A stretch of DNA of 64,000 bases from Chryseobacterium sp. ISL-80 (GCA_018613055.1 JAGGQZ010000003.1:248001-312000); one strand, 5' to 3'. Shown: positions 26,681 to 35,442, numbered from the stretch's first letter. A program made the numbers and translations. The notes: generated by a model not told the origin, from the letters alone.

Positions 26681-26884
26681 TTGGAAAAACAATGGGTAGT
26701 AGAATGTTGGGGAGACTTAGGGGAAACCGATATATTCTATACCGAAAAAGAAGCAAGAGCCTACTTTAACAGCATAAGAAATAGATTAGATAGCAGTAAA
26801 TATATAATTACGAAAACAAGCATTGTTGAAATAGAAAATAACGAAAATGCAGTGTATTTGACCAACTTGAGGGAATTATCCTAA
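26681..26884 (+). CDS. Small hypothetical protein (67 aa)
   Basis: A short acidic protein (starts LEKQWVVECWGDLG, later FYTEKEARAYFNSIRNRLDS) with a beta-beta-alpha-beta look. I prefer the TTG at 26681, which has GGAG eight bases upstream; the frame open from 26627 would add a hydrophobic leader without a good binding site. It is divergent from the ligase gene. No family recognised. It is probably real because its coding pattern is balanced and it has a binding site. Confidence 0.45.
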   Translation: MEKQWVVECWGDLGETDIFYTEKEARAYFNSIRNRLDSSKYIITKTSIVEIENNENAVYLTNLRELS

Positions 26885-27002
26885 TTAATGTTATTAAATA
26901 AGCATTCCTCTTCTAATTGTGAAATAAATATGTATTTTATTTGATTTCCCAACCCAAACCCTCCTAGGTATTGTATGTTTTTAGTAGGAGAGGAGGAGAG
27001 TA

Positions 27003-27269
27003 ATGACAAGGGAAAAGCTTCAACCACATTGTGTAGTATGCCTTAAACCTTTTAAAAGAACAGACCAGGTACATACGGATACTTTTGGAATGCAAATTCA
27101 ACATGCCAAGTGTTTCATGTGGAAACCAGAGTTTATAAATGATACCGGCACATACGAAGAAGTTGTAAATAAATATCCAGATTATAAAAAATCGTTCATT
27201 GTATCTGATAACCCTGTTACAAACTTACCACTTGTTGCAGCGCATAAAGTTCGAAAAAAAACGAAATGA
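27003..27269 (+). CDS. Small zinc-finger-like hypothetical protein (88 aa)
   Basis: An 88-residue protein with a CVVC pair near residue 10-13 and a second HAKC about 25 residues on, which together could bind one zinc ion (C-x2-C, H-x2-C). The C-terminus is very basic (HKVRKKTK). GGAGAGGAGGAG provides a strong ribosome binding site just before ATG 27003. A hairpin terminator overlaps and follows the stop codon. It may bind nucleic acid; no family is recognised. Confidence 0.6.
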   Translation: MTREKLQPHCVVCLKPFKRTDQVHTDTFGMQIQHAKCFMWKPEFINDTGTYEEVVNKYPDYKKSFIVSDNPVTNLPLVAAHKVRKKTK

Positions 27270-27297
27270 CAGTGAAGCCTTTAGCTTCCTGTCATTT
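27264..27297. terminator. Bidirectional terminator between convergent genes
   Basis: AAATGACAG-T-GAAGC pairs with GCTTC-CTGTCATTT with one bulged T, followed by TTTTTC on the plus strand. It overlaps the stop of the zinc-finger-like gene and precedes the end of the minus-strand gene at 27305. Confidence 0.75.
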
Positions 27298-27304
27298 TTC
27301 CGTA

Positions 27305-28351
27305 TCAACCAACACACTCTCCATTTTTATATTGGTCCAATACATATTCAAGAATTTTAATATAATCAACCTCTTTAACATTTACAGAGACCTGCTGAGT
27401 AAAGACATAATAGAGAATTGGGTGAACTATATCCGGAAGTTCAGAGTACATCTCTCTTAAATTAATATTACATTTCCAATTATTAATTTTCCTGAATTCA
27501 AAAATCTTTGACCATTGTTTGTTTCCATCAGATTCATTTTTCCAGAGGGGAGTGTGAATCGGAATACCTTTTATATTGCAAAAGTCACTTCTATCCATTA
27601 ATGGTGTTGTAACCTCCCCAATATATAATTCGGTAATAAACCAATCTGGGTAGATACTTTTGTGCGATTTCCAATAATCTTGAACAAGTTGGCTTAGCCT
27701 GAATTCTTTACCAAACTTTAAAAACAATATCTTATCCCCAGTTGCAATGTCATACTTAGTTAAACTAGTGTCTTTAGGGCACCAAAGACCGCTTTCGGAA
27801 GCAGGTTGTATATTCATCTTTTTATAACCTTTATAAAAATTAGGAGCTTGGCTCATAATCCAAATATTAAAAGGCTTGCCATCTCTGCTTAACAGTTGTT
27901 TGTGAAACAATCTATCGAAATTTTCTTTAACATACTGTTCAAAATCTAGTTTATCTAATTCATAAACATCGATATCAGGATACTTTTCAATGAGACCTAA
28001 TGGTAAATTGTCATTTCGTAAAACAATAATACATCCTAACTTCTCCATAAAGTTATGGAATCTATCAATGTCATCCCTGTGGTATTTAAATTCCGAAGTC
28101 AGAAATTTAATCTCACCTGGTCTGCCTTCTTTATTTTTATCCCCTTTTAAAACAATCCTCTCTACATCTGGAAAAGTTGTATCAATAATCTCAAGATAAG
28201 AGACTGATACAACGCTAGGATTATGTAATAATTTACCGTGTCTAATAACATGTCTCATGGTTAAATTATTTTTGGAAAATCGAAACATCATATATTCATA
28301 AATGATTCGCTCATGAATAAAAGCTTTAGCATTTGACTTTAAATTCACCAA
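27305..28351 (-). CDS. Putative modification-dependent nuclease (PD-(D/E)xK-like plus EVE/PUA-like domain)
   Basis: A 348-residue protein. The N-terminal third has ERIVLKGDKNKEGRPGEIKF followed by TSEFKYH, which looks like the catalytic strand pair of a PD-(D/E)xK nuclease. The C-terminal half, from NIWIMSQAPNFYKGY through GDKILFLKFG to ITELYIGEVTTPLM, has the fold pattern of EVE/PUA-like domains, which read modified bases. That pairing is known from type IV restriction enzymes that cut DNA with modified bases. I start at TTG 28351, eight bases after GAGG; a GTG three bases on is also possible. Both domain calls are from pattern only. It lies next to the element's rarA, separated by a terminator. 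Confidence 0.5.
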   Translation of the reverse strand: MVNLKSNAKAFIHERIIYEYMMFRFSKNNLTMRHVIRHGKLLHNPSVVSVSYLEIIDTTFPDVERIVLKGDKNKEGRPGEIKFLTSEFKYHRDDIDRFHNFMEKLGCIIVLRNDNLPLGLIEKYPDIDVYELDKLDFEQYVKENFDRLFHKQLLSRDGKPFNIWIMSQAPNFYKGYKKMNIQPASESGLWCPKDTSLTKYDIATGDKILFLKFGKEFRLSQLVQDYWKSHKSIYPDWFITELYIGEVTTPLMDRSDFCNIKGIPIHTPLWKNESDGNKQWSKIFEFRKINNWKCNINLREMYSELPDIVHPILYYVFTQQVSVNVKEVDYIKILEYVLDQYKNGECVG

Positions 28352-28437
28352 AATTAACACCTCTTTAAATAAAGTTCCATTAAGAGGTGGATTTTATTCT
28401 TTAGTTTTTAACTGAATATTTATCCATGAGAAACAAT

Positions 28438-28469
28438 AAGTGTAAAATCAACAATTTGATTTTACACTT
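28438..28469. terminator. Terminator after the element-borne rarA
   Basis: Perfect 13-pair stem, AAGTGTAAAATCA and TGATTTTACACTT, with a 6-base loop, seven bases past the stop of the minus-strand rarA copy. Confidence 0.75.
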
Positions 28470-28475
28470 TGTTTA

Positions 28476-29780
28476 CTATTGATTATTTAGGTTATTTTTT
28501 AGTCCATTCAGTTTTTCATAAACTTGACTATAATGTTTCTCATAACCATTTTGTTTTGGCTGATAATATTTTTTATCCTTTAAGCTCTCAGGTAAGTATT
28601 GTTGGTTAACCCAAGAGTTTGGATAATCGTGCGGATATTTATATCCACTTCCATGACCTAATATTTTTGCTCCACTATAATGTGCGTCCTTTAAATGTAT
28701 TGGAATTTCCCCAACATTACCGTTTCTAACATCTTCTAGTGCAAGGTCTAAAGCCGTATAAGCACTATTGGTTTTTGGAGAAAGACATTGTTCTACTACT
28801 ATATTTGCTAACGGAATTCTACCTTCGGGAAGACCTAGACGCTCTACTGCTTGAATAGCAGCCAATGTTCTGAATCCTATTTCTGGAGCAGCAATCGAAA
28901 TATCTTCATATGCAATTACAAGTAATCGGCGGCATATTGAAATTAAATCGCCTCCTTCAATAAGCCTTGCCAAGTAATGAAGAGCAGAATTGACATCACT
29001 GCCTCTTATGGATTTTTGTAAACATGACAAAAGGGAATAGTGAAGGTCTCCATCTTTGTCATGTGTAAACCCTTTGTTTTGTACACACTCCTTGACAATT
29101 TCTTTTTCTACAGTAATACAATTTGCCTTATCATCTTTTGAAGCAATGATAACCTCTTCTAATACATTTAGCGCTGAGCGAGCATCTCCGTTTGTAGAAG
29201 AGCAAATTAAGTCAATTGAATCTTTTGTAATTTGAATTTTTTCTTTACCAAAACCTCTTTCTTTATCAGACAATGCACGCATTAATAATTCTTTGATGTC
29301 CTCTTTTAAAAGTGGCTTCAACTCCTTAATTTGACCACATCTGCTTCTTATTGCAGGGTTAACATCATGAAAGGGATTTTCGGTGGTAGCTCCTATTAAA
29401 GTAATTAACCCTTTTTCTACATGGGGTAATAGATAATCTTGTTGTGCTTTATTAAACCGATGCACTTCATCGATAAATAAAATTAAATTCCCTTCGATTT
29501 TTGCTTCTTCAACTGCATTTTCAATATCTTTTTTACCAGCTATTGTTGCGTTTATCGATACAAACGGTCTATTAACTGTTCCTGCTATTGCTCTTGCAAT
29601 AGAAGTTTTGCCAACCCCAGGTGGACCGTAAAGTAAAATTGAAGGGACATGTCCATTTATTATCATTTTGTAAAGAGCAGTTTCTTTTCCAATAATATGT
29701 TTTTGCCCCACTACTTCATCAATATTTTGAGGTCTCATTCTATATGATAAAGGTGACTCGATTAATGAATCAAATAGCAA
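28476..29780 (-). CDS. rarA: Element-borne complete RarA (MgsA) AAA+ ATPase
   Basis: A full-length 434-residue RarA. Walker A is in YGPPGVGKTSIARAI near 50, Walker B in LFIDEVHRFNKAQQDYL near 103, sensor region GATTENPFHDVNPAIRSRC. The C-terminal tetramerization region is complete (ALHYLARLIEGGDLISI through HLKDAHYSGAKILGHG). It is homologous along its whole length to the interrupted host gene but differs at many positions, so it is not a recent copy. It starts at TTG 29780 behind AAAGGAGGGG. It is the last gene before the right end and should supply the RarA activity lost by insertion. Its codons at the insertion site read AAT-TCT-GCT, not AAT-GCS-GCT, so the target core is gone. Confidence 0.95.
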   Translation of the reverse strand: MLFDSLIESPLSYRMRPQNIDEVVGQKHIIGKETALYKMIINGHVPSILLYGPPGVGKTSIARAIAGTVNRPFVSINATIAGKKDIENAVEEAKIEGNLILFIDEVHRFNKAQQDYLLPHVEKGLITLIGATTENPFHDVNPAIRSRCGQIKELKPLLKEDIKELLMRALSDKERGFGKEKIQITKDSIDLICSSTNGDARSALNVLEEVIIASKDDKANCITVEKEIVKECVQNKGFTHDKDGDLHYSLLSCLQKSIRGSDVNSALHYLARLIEGGDLISICRRLLVIAYEDISIAAPEIGFRTLAAIQAVERLGLPEGRIPLANIVVEQCLSPKTNSAYTALDLALEDVRNGNVGEIPIHLKDAHYSGAKILGHGSGYKYPHDYPNSWVNQQYLPESLKDKKYYQPKQNGYEKHYSQVYEKLNGLKNNLNNQ

Positions 29781-30192
29781 AATATCCCCCTCCTTTAGAA
29801 AAACCTTTCAATCATATAATTAGCCTTGTATAAGCCTTCATATAGCCTCTTTAAGCGTTTAACTCATTTTAAAGTAAATTATATATAAGATTACTTTCTA
29901 CTGCTTATATGCCAAACTGTAGACAATAACACCTATTCTATTTGTGATATGCAATATAATGTGTTTCCTGAATTAATTTTAGATATTTTAAAGCAAACAT
30001 AACTTAAGTTTAAATAAAACTCACAACCAGTTACTTTTACGCCTCCCGCTAAGGGCTACGTCCCCTAATAGAAACACATTAATAATATTAAATATTTTAT
30101 TATCAATAGCTATTTTACACTGATAAAAAATAAATTCAATGATACTAACCCATAGCCTAACATTTATTGGCTATCCTATATTTTTATCTCGA
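29781..30192. other. Right subterminal region of the element, no gene
   Basis: About 410 AT-rich bases between the element's rarA and its right end, with no convincing gene. It should contain the promoter of the minus-strand rarA and probably recombinase binding sites. ATTTTAAAG followed by an AAA-containing tail occurs at 29876 and 29995, similar to the terminal ATTTTAAGATAA at 30193. Confidence 0.45.
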
Positions 30193-30204
30193 ATTTTAAG
30201 ATAA
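30193..30204 (-). repeat. Right terminal inverted repeat of the element
   Basis: ATTTTAAGATAA, exact reverse complement of 5947-5958. Host rarA reading resumes directly after it with the core ATGCCG at 30205-30210. Confidence 0.88.
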
Positions 30205-30707
30205 ATGCCGCTCTCCACTATCTTGGAAGATTGATTGAAGCAGGCGATCTTGTCAGCATCAATCGCAGACTTCTAGTGATTGCCTATGAAGACATCGGAT
30301 TGGCAAGTCCTCAAGCAGGACAAAGGACACTGGCAGCCATTGAAGCAGCAGAAAGAGTCGGTTTCCCGGAGGCAAGGATTCCACTGGCCAATGCGGTGAT
30401 CGAGTTATGTCTGTCCCCTAAATCGAATTCTGCTTATGCGGCTATTGATTCAGCACTGGCTGATATCCGCTCGGGCATCAGCGGAGAAGTGCCAGATCAT
30501 TTGAAGGATGCCCATTACAAAGGAGCCAAAGACCTTGGCCGCGGCGTGGACTACCTGTACCCGCATGACTACGAAGGCGGCTGGGTCAAACAGCAGTATC
30601 TTCCTGACAGGATCAAAAACAAGGTATATTATAAACCTAAGAAAACCGGTAAGTTCGAACAGGCTATTGCCTCCATCTATGAAAAAATCACCGGACATAA
30701 AAAATAA
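30205..30707 (+). pseudogene. rarA: rarA (mgsA) 3' part, separated from its start by the element
   Basis: This resumes the host RarA frame exactly where it was left at 5945: codons for AALHYLGRLIEAGDLVSI and onward to the natural stop at 30705-30707. It encodes the C-terminal helical region needed for the tetramer (about 167 residues). It has no own start or binding site; an internal TTG at 30231 is not preceded by one. Joining 5169-5945 to the codon starting at 30207 gives about 425 residues, normal for RarA. There is no frameshift or internal stop, which suggests the insertion is recent or that excision keeps the gene under selection. Confidence 0.93.
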
Positions 30708-30745
30708 GCGGCAGGACCCTTTTAGAGGTCCTTGCCGCTTTTTCT
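30706..30745. terminator. Bidirectional terminator between rarA and tcdA
   Basis: AAGCGGCAGGACC pairs with GGTCCTTGCCGCTT with one bulged base, followed by TTTT. It overlaps the rarA stop and serves both convergent genes. Confidence 0.85.
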
Positions 30746-30762
30746 GCTTATTTACACGTTTT

Positions 30763-31524
30763 TTAGCTGTTCACACGCTCAATTTCGATGTCTTTTAATA
30801 GTTCTCTGACGACATAGCTGGCCATGATGAGCCCTGCTACAGACGGAACGAACGCATTGGAAGACGGAGGCATTTTCGCTTTGCGGATTTCCGCATTGTC
30901 ATTGCCAACCTCTTTCCGGACATCCTCCCTGATGACAATCGGGCTTTCGTCAGAAAAGACGACAGGAATTCCTTTTTTTACTCCTTCTTTTCGCAGGCGA
31001 GTACGGATGACCTTCGCGAGTGGATCTGTGTGCGTCTTGAAAATATCAGCAATCTGGAACCGCGTAGGGTCCATTTTATTAGCCGCACCCATGCTTGAAA
31101 TCATCGGTATGCCTCGGTTGATGGATTCCTTGATCAAATGGATTTTGTAAGAAATTGTATCCGAAGCATCGACGATAAAATCAAGGTCGTAGCCAAAAAT
31201 CTCTTCATACGTTTCTTCCGTATAGAACATTTTCAGTGCGACAACTTCGCATTCAGGATTGATATCCATGATCCTGTCACGCATCACTTCGACCTTTTGC
31301 TTGCCGACTGTCGAAAGCAGCGCAATCAGCTGGCGGTTGACATTCGTGATATCGACATCATCCTTGTCGATCAAAATAAGCTTCCCTACACCAGACCGTG
31401 CCAGCGCTTCTGCCGCGAATGAACCGACACCGCCGATTCCCAATACGGCTACAGTACTGTTTTTCATTATATCAAGGCCCTCTTTGCCGATGGCCAGTTC
31501 ATTTCTAGAAAATTGATGAAGCAT
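30763..31524 (-). CDS. tcdA: tRNA threonylcarbamoyladenosine dehydratase (TcdA/YrvM)
   Basis: A 253-residue E1-like enzyme that uses ATP to cyclise the t6A base at position 37 of tRNA to ct6A. The nucleotide-binding loop is VLGIGGVGSFAAEALARSG, followed by LIDKDDVDITNVNRQL, the family's ATP-contact strand, and DFIVDASDTISYK. Start ATG 31524 has GGAG nine bases upstream. In B. subtilis yrvM sits in the same place between 6S RNA/aspS and mgsA, so the location supports orthology. It is expressed as a single gene with a terminator after it. Confidence 0.93.
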   Translation of the reverse strand: MLHQFSRNELAIGKEGLDIMKNSTVAVLGIGGVGSFAAEALARSGVGKLILIDKDDVDITNVNRQLIALLSTVGKQKVEVMRDRIMDINPECEVVALKMFYTEETYEEIFGYDLDFIVDASDTISYKIHLIKESINRGIPMISSMGAANKMDPTRFQIADIFKTHTDPLAKVIRTRLRKEGVKKGIPVVFSDESPIVIREDVRKEVGNDNAEIRKAKMPPSSNAFVPSVAGLIMASYVVRELLKDIEIERVNS

Positions 31525-32045
31525 CCAGACTCACTCCAAATATAAGATTGGTGTTACTATCTATACCCGCTTTCGAATATAACATACCTATCGTTAAATT
31601 CAAGTATTTTTATAGGAATTAATGTGTATTGGAGCGATGAATAAAAGAGTTCTATTAAATATACGGCTTTTCTTGCGGACAAACGCAGGTCCAAAACCCG
31701 GATAACTGTCCGTTAGACCCTCTCTATCGGACAAACGCAGGTCCATAACCCGGATAACTGTCCGTTAGACCTGCTCTATCGGACAAACTCAGACCCAAAA
31801 CCCTAATTACTGTCCGTTAGACCCTCTCTATCGGACAAACCCAGACCCAAAACCCTGATTACTGTCCGTTAGACGCTCTTTATCGGACAAACCCAGACCC
31901 AAAACCCTGATTACTGTCCGTTAGGCGCTCTCTATCGGACAAACGCAAATCCGAAAAGGAGAATACTGTCCGTTAGGCAGAAATGTCCATTAGCTTCTAA
32001 ATCCCCGATTTCAAAAGCAATCCCCTATTCAAAGATTCCATTAAA
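31525..32045. other. Gene-free region upstream of tcdA containing a minisatellite
   Basis: No gene is visible. The first 100 bases should hold the tcdA promoter on the minus strand. The rest is mainly the 52-bp tandem array described separately. Confidence 0.6.
31676..31975 (+). repeat. Tandem array of six 52-bp units
   Basis: CGGACAAAC recurs at 31676, 31728, 31780, 31832, 31884 and 31936, an exact period of 52 bases. Each unit also holds ACTGTCCGTTAG, whose TGTCCG can pair with the CGGACA at the unit start, so each can fold as a hairpin. Units differ mostly in the middle (CGCAGGTCC versus CCCAGACCC). The last unit is degenerate. No coding sense is apparent. Confidence 0.92.
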
Positions 32046-32072
32046 CAAAAAAACCATGCGGATGCATGGTTT
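32046..32072 (-). terminator. Terminator of 6S RNA
   Basis: On the minus strand AAACCATGC-ATCC-GCATGGTTT is followed by TTTT and more T's. It lies just past the 3' end of the 6S RNA. Confidence 0.85.
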
Positions 32073-32087
32073 TGGTGTACGTATGTA

Positions 32088-32278
32088 GGAAGAGTCCCAA
32101 TCGTGCCGTCGCGTGGATGCCTTCGTCTTGAACCCGCTCTCAGCAGGTGGGTGCCCTGTTCCGGGTTTCTGTAAGTCCTCTAGCCAGAGGCATTTACGCG
32201 GCCCGAAAACTCGTGCTCCCGAAGGATAGATGTTAGGTCAAAACTTCAGGTTAAACAACGAACACATCAGGACTCTTC
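32088..32278 (-). ncRNA. bsrA: 6S RNA (6S-1, BsrA-like)
   Basis: About 191 nt on the minus strand. The ends pair (GAAGAGTCC near 32278 with GGGACTCTTC near 32090). Inside are stretches typical of 6S RNA: TCCTGATGTG at the 5' end, AACAGGGCACCCACCTG, and GGGTTCAAGACGAAGG. 6S RNA mimics an open promoter and binds sigma-A RNA polymerase, mainly in stationary phase. B. subtilis bsrA lies between aspS and yrvM, exactly as here. A TTGAAG/TAATAT promoter with 17-base spacing lies upstream (about 32290-32320). Exact ends are approximate. Confidence 0.9.
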
Positions 32279-32338
32279 ATCTGTTGTTATTATATTACCA
32301 CACGCTCGAATCAACTTCAAGAAAATGGGCGTTGGATA

Positions 32339-34114
32339 TTACTGGTCTTTTTTAACATTTAATGACAAATGCAATTCATCCAGCTGGGCTCCGCTTACCT
32401 CGCCAGGAGCGTCTGTCAAAAGGTCGCTTGCGCTTGCTGTTTTCGGGAAGGCGATTGTGTCTCGCAGGTTTGATCTGCCCGCAAGCAGCATCACCATCCT
32501 GTCTAGTCCAAGCGCAATGCCTCCATGTGGCGGTGTGCCATATTCGAAGGCTTCAAGCAGGAAGCCGAATTGTTCGTATGCCTGTTCTTTAGTGAAACCA
32601 AGCACTGAGAACATTTTTTCCTGGACATCTCTTTCAAAAATCCTCAAGGATCCGCCGCCAAGTTCATAGCCGTTCAGAACAATGTCATACGCCTGTGCTT
32701 TGACATTAGCTGGATCGCTCTCAAGCATTGGCAGGTCTTCGCGGACTGGCATGGTAAATGGATGGTGTGCAGCAAAGTAACGGTCTGCTTCTTCGTCGAA
32801 TTCCAACAGCGGCCAGTCTGTCACCCATAGGAAGTTGAATTTGCTCTGATCGATCAATTCGAGCTCTTTTCCAAGCTTCAAGCGCAATGCTCCAAGCGCA
32901 TCTGCCACGACATTTTTCTTATCTGCCACGAACAACAGAAGGTCACCGGCAGTGACATCAAGCTGGGCTTGAAGAGCAGCCTGTTCTTCTTCGCCAAAGA
33001 ATTTAGAGATCGGTCCTTTTAGGCCATCTTCTTCCGCTTTCAGCCAAGCCAGGCCTTTCGCTCCGTATACAGCCACAAATTCAGTCAGGCCATCAATATC
33101 CTTGCGTGAGTACTTGGCTGCTGCACCTTTGACATTGATTGCCTTGACCTGGCCGCCGCCTGCGACTGCAGATGCGAATACCTTGAACCCGGAATCCTTG
33201 ACCGTTTCGGAAAGGTCAACAAGCTCCATGCTGAAGCGTGTATCCGGCTTGTCGGATCCAAAGCGGTCCATTGCTTCCTGGTAACTCATACGAGGGAATG
33301 GCAATGCCACTTCCAATCCTTTTACATCCTTCATGACTTTTTGCACCATTTTTTCAGTAAGGCCCATGATATCTTCCTGGCTCATGAAGCTTGTTTCGAT
33401 ATCAATTTGCGTGAATTCCGGCTGGCGGTCAGCACGCAGGTCCTCATCGCGGAAGCATCGGGCAATTTGGTAATAACGCTCGAAGCCGCCAACCATCATC
33501 AGCTGCTTGAAAATCTGTGGAGATTGCGGAAGAGCGTAGAATTCACCCGGATGAACACGGCTTGGTACGAGATAATCCCTCGCTCCTTCAGGCGTGCTCT
33601 TTGTTAAAATTGGTGTTTCAACATCCAGGAACCCTTCGCCATCCAGGTAATCGCGGATTGCTTTTGTTACCTGATGCCTCATCTTAAATGTCTCGAACAT
33701 GACAGGGCGGCGAAGATCAAGATAGCGGTATTTCAAACGCACATCTTCTGATACATCCGTTTTGTCTGCAATCACGAAAGGTGTTGTTTTCGCTTCATTT
33801 ATAATGGTCAGTTCCTCAACCTGGACTTCGATCTTTCCAGTTTTAAGGTTTTCGTTTACACTGCCTTGTTCGCGGGCAATGACGGTCCCTTTCACATCGA
33901 GGACGTATTCTGTACGGACCTTCTCGGCGATGGAAAGTGCCTCAGATGAAACTTCAGGATTAAAAACAATCTGGACAAGGCCTGTTCTGTCCCGGAGGTC
34001 GATGAAAATCAGCCCTCCCAGGTCACGGCGCTTTTGCACCCAGCCTTTCAGCGTAACCTTTTCACCAATTGCCTTTTCTGTTACTTCGCCGCAAAAATAT
34101 GATCTCCCAAACAT
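32339..34114 (-). CDS. aspS: Aspartyl-tRNA synthetase
   Basis: A 591-residue class II synthetase charging tRNA-Asp. An OB anticodon-binding domain ([22 protein letters not shown]) is followed by motif 2 ([19 protein letters not shown]), the bacterial GAD insertion (about residues 300-420) and motif 3 ([15 protein letters not shown]). I start at ATG 34114 behind GGGGAG, because the 18 upstream residues of the longer frame are not part of the family. It follows hisS by 13 bases, so both are probably transcribed from the T-box-controlled promoter near 36030. Whether it is the discriminating or non-discriminating type cannot be said from reading alone. Confidence 0.97.
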   Translation of the reverse strand: MFGRSYFCGEVTEKAIGEKVTLKGWVQKRRDLGGLIFIDLRDRTGLVQIVFNPEVSSEALSIAEKVRTEYVLDVKGTVIAREQGSVNENLKTGKIEVQVEELTIINEAKTTPFVIADKTDVSEDVRLKYRYLDLRRPVMFETFKMRHQVTKAIRDYLDGEGFLDVETPILTKSTPEGARDYLVPSRVHPGEFYALPQSPQIFKQLMMVGGFERYYQIARCFRDEDLRADRQPEFTQIDIETSFMSQEDIMGLTEKMVQKVMKDVKGLEVALPFPRMSYQEAMDRFGSDKPDTRFSMELVDLSETVKDSGFKVFASAVAGGGQVKAINVKGAAAKYSRKDIDGLTEFVAVYGAKGLAWLKAEEDGLKGPISKFFGEEEQAALQAQLDVTAGDLLLFVADKKNVVADALGALRLKLGKELELIDQSKFNFLWVTDWPLLEFDEEADRYFAAHHPFTMPVREDLPMLESDPANVKAQAYDIVLNGYELGGGSLRIFERDVQEKMFSVLGFTKEQAYEQFGFLLEAFEYGTPPHGGIALGLDRMVMLLAGRSNLRDTIAFPKTASASDLLTDAPGEVSGAQLDELHLSLNVKKDQ

Positions 34115-34127
34115 GTAAACTCCCCCA

Positions 34128-35405
34128 CTATCTGCTGATTTCCTTGAATTTTTCAATAAAGCTCTCAAGCGGCAGTTCTGTCTGCTCCCCGTCCGCCATT
34201 GATTTCAGATTGATTTTATTTTCTTTCAGTTCATCTTCACCCAGAACAGCCACGTACCTGGCATTGACTCTGTCTGCAGCCTTGAACTGAGCTTTGATTT
34301 TACGATCAAGATAATCGCGTTCTGCTGAGAACCCTGCCATCCTTAACTTGTGAAGCAGGCCAACCGTATAATCTTTCGCTTCATCACCGAGTGAAACGAG
34401 ATAGCAATCGATTTCTTCCTTTACCGGCAGTTCGACACCTTCTGCATCAAGGGCAGAAAGCAACCTCTCAATACTCAGTGCAAAACCGATACCCGGTGTT
34501 TCCGGACCGCCGATTTCTTCGACCAGACCATTGTATCTGCCGCCGCCGCAAAGCGTGGTGATGGCGCCGAAACCTTCAGCATTACTCATGATTTCAAAAG
34601 CCGTGTGATTATAGTAATCCAGGCCGCGCACAAGATTGGCATCTATTTCGAATTCAATTCCAAGGTCTGTCAGGTATTTTGTGACTTTGTTAAAATATTC
34701 CCTTGAGTCATCCGTCAAATAATCAATGATGGATGGTGCTGACTTCATCAGCTCGTGGTCACGGTCCGCTTTGCAATCAAGGATGCGCATTGGATTCTTT
34801 TCAAGGCGGTTCTGGCAGTCACTGCAGAATTCCCCGATCCGCGGTTTGAAGTGGTTCACAAGTGCCTCTCTGTGTGCAGTACGGCTTTCCTTGTCTCCGA
34901 GGCTATTTACCACCAACTTCAGCTTTTTCAGCCCCAGTTCCTGATAGATTCCCATCGCAAGTGAAATCACTTCAGCATCGATCGCAGGATCCGCGCTTCC
35001 CATTGCTTCTACGCCAAACTGGACAAATTGGCGGAAGCGTCCTGCCTGGGGACGTTCATAACGGAACATCGGCCCCATGTAGTACAGCTTAACCGGCTGG
35101 TTCGGATTTCCGAACATTTTATTCTCGACAAAAGAGCGGACAGCCGCTGCTGTTCCTTCCGGGCGCAGTGTCAGGCTGCGGTCTCCTCTGTCAGTGAATG
35201 TGTACATTTCTTTTTGAACGATATCCGTCGTATCCCCAACACCTCGCTGGAATAATTCTGTATGCTCAAAAATCGGTGTCCTGATTTCCCGATACTGGTA
35301 TCTTTCACAAAGTTCTCTTGCTTTCGCCTCAATAAGCTGCCATTTTTCAGTCTGGCCTGGCATAATGTCCTGTGTTCCGCGTGGAATTTTAATTTGATTC
35401 GACAC
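34128..35405 (-). CDS. hisS: Histidyl-tRNA synthetase
   Basis: A 425-residue class II synthetase for tRNA-His. Visible are [15 protein letters not shown], motif 2 in [15 protein letters not shown], the histidine-specific [15 protein letters not shown] and [14 protein letters not shown], motif 3 in [11 protein letters not shown], and a C-terminal anticodon-binding domain. It starts at GTG 35405 behind GGAGGAT. The leader upstream contains a T-box riboswitch (35733-36015), with repeat copy B lying between that riboswitch's terminator and this start. It is first in the hisS-aspS operon. Confidence 0.97.
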   Translation of the reverse strand: MSNQIKIPRGTQDIMPGQTEKWQLIEAKARELCERYQYREIRTPIFEHTELFQRGVGDTTDIVQKEMYTFTDRGDRSLTLRPEGTAAAVRSFVENKMFGNPNQPVKLYYMGPMFRYERPQAGRFRQFVQFGVEAMGSADPAIDAEVISLAMGIYQELGLKKLKLVVNSLGDKESRTAHREALVNHFKPRIGEFCSDCQNRLEKNPMRILDCKADRDHELMKSAPSIIDYLTDDSREYFNKVTKYLTDLGIEFEIDANLVRGLDYYNHTAFEIMSNAEGFGAITTLCGGGRYNGLVEEIGGPETPGIGFALSIERLLSALDAEGVELPVKEEIDCYLVSLGDEAKDYTVGLLHKLRMAGFSAERDYLDRKIKAQFKAADRVNARYVAVLGEDELKENKINLKSMADGEQTELPLESFIEKFKEISR

Positions 35406-35442
35406 AGTTCATCCTCCTCCATTCAATAGATCATTATGTATC

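Larger units (their letters stand above)
5947..30204. mobile_element. 24.3-kb tyrosine-recombinase element inserted in rarA, carrying defence genes and its own rarA
   Basis: The ends are set by a 12-bp perfect inverted repeat, TTATCTTAAAAT at 5947-5958 and ATTTTAAGATAA at 30193-30204. They are flanked by ATGCGG (5941-5946) and ATGCCG (30205-30210), which overlap the host codons for Asn-Ala. The interior is clearly AT-richer than the backbone. Contents from left: four-gene recombinase operon, regulator, membrane protein, type III restriction-modification, methyltransferase, SIR2-HerA, several hypothetical proteins, DNA ligase, nuclease-like protein and a full rarA. The recombinase module recalls the Tn554 family (TnpA, TnpB, TnpC), which inserts at fixed sites without classical target duplications. 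No conjugation, replication or phage structural genes are visible. The boundaries are seen directly; the family assignment is inferred. Confidence 0.92.

Noticed and set aside
5947-30204. Element considered as a prophage or conjugative element
   Set aside because: No capsid, tail, terminase, portal, relaxase or type IV secretion genes are visible.
31676-31975. 52-bp array considered as a CRISPR array
   Set aside because: The units are joined without unique spacers, variation is within the unit, and there are no cas genes.
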